From: Monosiga brevicollis MX1
Lineage: Eukaryota; Opisthokonta; Choanoflagellata; Craspedida; Salpingoecidae
Direction of reading: 5' to 3'
NCBI RefSeq assembly: GCF_000002865.3
Contig: NW_001865043.1
Coordinates: 851,261 to 897,871 of the forward strand
DNA length: 46,611 bases
In this document: piece by piece, positions 43,201 through 46,611 of the stretch
Position numbering within the stretch: the first letter of the stretch is position 1
How the letters are laid out: every line of letters starts with the position of its first letter
Notes under the pieces: generated by a model
What the model was told of the DNA's origin: nothing
Databases searched by the model: none
The model's input: only the letters and a program-made list of their open reading frames with translations
Made by a program: the position numbers and the translations under genes

Positions 43201-45735
43201 TTCGCGATTCGAAGTCACCGTCGGGTAGACAGTCACATAGGAGCCAGCAGCACAGGTGGTATGCGGAGTGCACTGCGCGGCATTGTTGGTCGTTGAGAAG
43301 GCATCCCCGGGACAGGCCACACAGCTACGGTCATTGCTGATGGATGGTTGGCCTTGTACAAAGCTACCGGGGGCACAGATTCGATGCGGAGCACACGAAC
43401 TCAAACCGGCCACTTCAGCAAAAGACGTCGAGTTGCACGGTGTGCACGCGAGTTGGTTGATGGAGGAAGCCACATATCCAGCTTCGCAGCGTCGGCACAC
43501 GCGATCCGTTGAGGACGTCGGTTGAGTGGCTACCTCGTAGCCTGTGGGGCAAGTGGCAAGGTCTTGACAGCTCTCCTGGCCACGGCTGGCCGAGAACTTA
43601 CCGGCGGGGCAAGCAGCACAGGCCCCGTCGCTAATATACGTGCCAGCTTCACAAGACGACGTGTTGACAAAGCAGGTCAGCGCTCCTTCATTCGAGGACT
43701 TGCCCTCTGGGCAAGTTGTGCACGATGCGGCATCGGCCGTCGCGCTATAGGTGCCCGCTGCACAAGCCTCACAGGTGCGATCCGTCGACGAAGTCGGTGT
43801 GGCCGCTACAAAAGTGCCGGCGGTGCAGGTGGTAACGCGAGTACATTGCGTCGCACCCGAAATTTCCGCAAAATAGCCGATACTGCACATGCTGCACGAT
43901 GCACAGCGCTCGGTACCACAAAAGGTGCCGGGCACACAGCGTGCACACGCGCCGATGGTACGTGGTTTCGCGGCGTAAAAGCCTGGCGAGCAACTATAGC
44001 GCTGTGCCTGGCCCACGCCAGTGCCCACGTAGTAACCGGGGCCTGGATCCTTGCAACTGCTTGCATCAATGACATCACTGTAGGTGCCCTCAGGGCAGCT
44101 GAAGCACTGGCCGTTGTAGCCATAGTGTCCTTTACCACAGTCAACGCAGTTGGTCTTGTCAAAGCTAGCCTTGGTGCCGTTGGGGCAGAGTACGCAGGCA
44201 GTGGAACCGGGCTGTGGCTGGGCACTGGCGTCGCTGCATGCGGTGCATGACCCTCCCGTTCCAGCAGTGCCAGCCGGGCACTGCACGCACAAAGTTCGAT
44301 CATTGTTCGATGTGGTGCCGTCAGCACATGTGGTGCAAGATGTTTGGCCAAGCTGTGCTTGGTAGCTACCAGCGGCGCAAATGAGACAAGAGGCGTACGC
44401 TTGGCCATCATTGGGAGTGTAACTGCCAACGGCACATTTCTTGCAATTGGCCGAAACGGTTCCATCTTGGTACTGTCCGTTATTGCAGGGTCTGCACGAG
44501 GTGGCACCCATAACGTTCTGATAGGTACCCTCTGGACAACTTAGACAAGTGGCTTGGCTCGTTTGGTTTTGATAGCGACCAGTACTGCACGGAGAGCAGG
44601 TGGCGCTGCCGGCCAATGGTGCTTCAGTACCCACAGGACAAGCCAGGCACTGTGTGCTGCTTGTGCCCCCAGTCGCGTCACGCATCGTCCCTGCCGGGCA
44701 AGCCTTGCACTCGCTCTGGCCTGTCGAATCCTGATAATAACCCTTGGCACATGTTTGGCATGTGCGGTCGGATGATGATGTCGGTGCCACAGTCTCGTAG
44801 GATCCGGCAGAGCAGGCTGCGCTGTGGGCTGAGCATGTTGCTGCGTTCGTTGTAGAACTGTACTTGCCTGAAGAATCCAAGGGTGTCAAGTCCACCAGCA
44901 TATGGACGTGAGAGCTCGGACAGTGTGCTGGGCCTGAGATGACCGGCAAGTTGAATGAACGGTCGCACTTACCGGCTTCGCATGCCTCGCACAGATGCCC
45001 GGTTTTCAAGGTCCCTGGGGGGCAAGTGGCGTCAGAATCTTCCACACATGATGTGGACCCAGCCACGGAGGTGTACCCGGCGGCGCAAACCTAAGCCGGC
45101 CACAGACAGATTGAAATACAAGTTCGATGCAACGAAAATGGTCGACATGTAAGTGCAGCCAAGGATGTAGTCCTGCCGGCTAAGGGCAAGCACACAGCTG
45201 GATGCTTGAGTGGGTGCGAGAGCCTGAAACGTACTCTGCAAGACTCGGCATTTTCCACTGTGCTGTAGGTACCCGCAGGGCAATCGCGGCACACGCGGTC
45301 AGTCGAAGCCGTAAAGCTAGTTTCCACAAACTTGCCGGCGGTGCAGGTCGAGGGGTCGCGACAATTCACTGTGCCAGGAGAGGGGGCCACCTTGCCATTG
45401 TAACAAGCCTAGACCACAAGTATGACCGGATGAGGGGCGCTTGGGTGCTTTTGTAGAAGCAGGTCGTGCTGCCACTCACATTGCAGTCGTAGGTGATACC
45501 CAAGCTGGCGCTAGCCTTGCCGATGGGGCATGCTGTGCAGCTACCCACACTGCCTTGCGTCGAGTAGGTACCTCGGGGACAGTACAGCATTTCTGTTTGG
45601 CCCACCTCGGCAAGAACGTAGTAGCCACCTTGCACGGCTACTCAGCCCCATTGAAAATGGTCCGAAGCGTATAAGCATGCGCAAGTCGAACAATTACAGT
45701 ACAACTCTCAAACGCCTCGTTGTACAACATACTTT

Positions 45736-45774
<39 letters not shown>

Positions 45775-46561
45775 CATGGCAGTCGACGTACTCGAGCACC
45801 AGGATTGGCCCACAGCTGACTGGTACTCCCCCAAAGGACATGGCACACAGTTATTGCCTACGCCTTTGGTGCCCTGGTGGATGGAGGGGGAGGGGGAGGG
45901 GGCACGCAAAACAGTTTAATTAGCATTCGCAGCATGCACAGACTGATGCAAGGTCAGGCAACTTTCAGACCTTGGGACAGGGAGTGCACGATGTAGCGCC
46001 AGCGGAGGAAAAATAGCCAGATTGGCAGTCTACCAGGTCAATCCAGAATGACAATATGAAACCAATCAAGAGGGCCCGAAGCGAGCTCGATGCATTTGAC
46101 TTGATTAATTCCCTGGCTTGCGTGTTTGCTCCTTGCTCTCTCCGACATGCCATCACAGTCACCCTCAGCCCATCAACACTAGCACCACTACGCTACTTTT
46201 GAAGAGCGCGTGGCCTTCATGCACAAACGTACTGATGCAGTTGATGTTGTTATGCGTGTACGAGCCTGCTTGACACTCTGTGGAAAGGTTGGCAGAAACA
46301 CATGAAAGAGGAAGGCAGAAGCAGAGACGAAGAGTCATGTGCACATGCTGACAACGGAGGACAACAAAGGGCTCTGATGCGTCGCCAAAAAAAAAACACA
46401 CACACACACACACATTGACCCGCACAGGATGAACCAGCGATGTGTGGGGAGGTGAACATTTGCAGCAACTGACCTTGACAAGACGCTCCATCAGGCGAGG
46501 AGATTTTGCCACCAGTGCAAGCCAGACATTTTGCGTTTGCTGTCAAGTTGGAGATGGATCC
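36823..46561 (-). CDS. Receptor tyrosine kinase with cysteine-rich/HYR ectodomain and C-terminal CAP-Gly domain (5' partial)
   Basis: Exons (minus): 46561-46474, 46277-46233, 46029-45971, 45873-45792, 45637-45480, 45408-45235, 45090-44973, 44867-43069, 42924-42359, 42218-38239, 37965-37520, 37410-37362, 37221-37067 and 36897-36823, giving 2597 aa here. More lies upstream, since the first exon opens with an AG acceptor and no signal peptide. Residues 1-1030 are ephrin-receptor/TNFR-like Cys modules (C-x-x-C, G-x-Y, T-x-T-D-R-x-C). About 1030-2010 holds HYR/cadherin-like beta repeats. The membrane segment is at about 39150-39220. The kinase is complete: G-R-G-A-F-G, V-A-V-K, H-R-D-V-A-A-R-N, D-F-G, E-T-Y-Y-R and W-T-A-P-E-A. 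The tail has D-E-Y-L, two G-M-A-L-Y-D and F-Y-G-N-M tyrosine motifs, then CAP-Gly. All joins keep phase. Confidence 0.9.
38239..39050 (-). other. Tyrosine kinase domain of the receptor
   Basis: P-loop at about 39015-39035, V-A-V-K near 38940-38955, H-R-D-V-A-A-R-N near 38655-38680, DFG at 38609-38617, paired activation-loop tyrosines near 38570-38580. No catalytic residue is missing. Confidence 0.9.
45740..45772. repeat. AC microsatellite in a receptor-kinase intron
   Basis: (AC)16 in the intron 45638-45791. Confidence 0.9.
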
Positions 46562-46578
46562 CTAAGGGAGCGGGGGGG

Positions 46579-46609
<31 letters not shown>

Positions 46610-46611
46610 AA
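46562..46611. repeat. G-rich homopolymer at window end (intron of the receptor kinase)
   Basis: G runs from 46571 to 46609 with one A interruption. On the gene strand it is a C tract just upstream of the acceptor of the first visible exon. Probably an assembly gap edge. Confidence 0.7.

Overview
This is nuclear DNA from a eukaryote with many introns and no operons. Choanoflagellates, and Monosiga brevicollis in particular, fit best. The basis is inference from gene content: a receptor tyrosine kinase with a huge cysteine-rich/HYR ectodomain, a sestrin, a TNFAIP8-like protein, a Tousled-like kinase, a forkhead factor and an EPLIN-type LIM protein, together with short introns, many microsatellites and fairly GC-rich exons. 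No species name can be proved from the sequence. Both ends run into homopolymer (T/G at 1-38, G at 46571-46609), as at assembly gaps.

Layout, left to right. 236-1379 (+) RING-H2 protein. 2349-3737 (+) PLAT + PPTC7-type PP2C phosphatase. 4475-6699 (+) single-LIM protein. 7562-8071 (-) Ctr copper transporter. 9286-10527 (+) TNFAIP8-like protein. 10912-13141 (-) forkhead factor. 14698-16652 (-) METTL25-like methyltransferase. 17167-18201 (-) and 19045-20220 (+) are two divergent type II membrane glycosyltransferases. 21083-24736 (-) Tousled-like kinase. 24737-27309 is gene-poor and rich in CT repeats. 27310-28623 (+) SAP18 with an RD-rich tail. 29076-32207 (-) sestrin. 33954-36287 (-) GT92-like glycosyltransferase. 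36823-46561 and beyond (-) is a receptor tyrosine kinase whose 5' end lies outside the window.

Exon models were built by hand from splice sites, reading-frame phase and family similarity. In every multi-exon model the exon lengths sum to a multiple of three. The weakest points are named in each entry.

The most striking result is the receptor tyrosine kinase. Phase-consistent splicing joins its kinase domain and tyrosine-rich tail to a C-terminal CAP-Gly domain, a microtubule/EEY-tail binding fold. That would physically link a surface receptor to microtubules or their end-binding proteins. Other unusual architectures are PLAT fused to a mitochondrial-type PP2C phosphatase, and SAP18 carrying an Arg/Asp-repeat tail like those of splicing factors. 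The sestrin keeps its redox triad and most of the leucine pocket, but one of its introns begins directly with a (GT)45 microsatellite. The genes do not form one pathway. They mix signalling (RTK, TLK, PP2C, sestrin), nuclear regulation (forkhead, SAP18), Golgi glycosylation (three transferases), cytoskeleton (LIM) and copper uptake.
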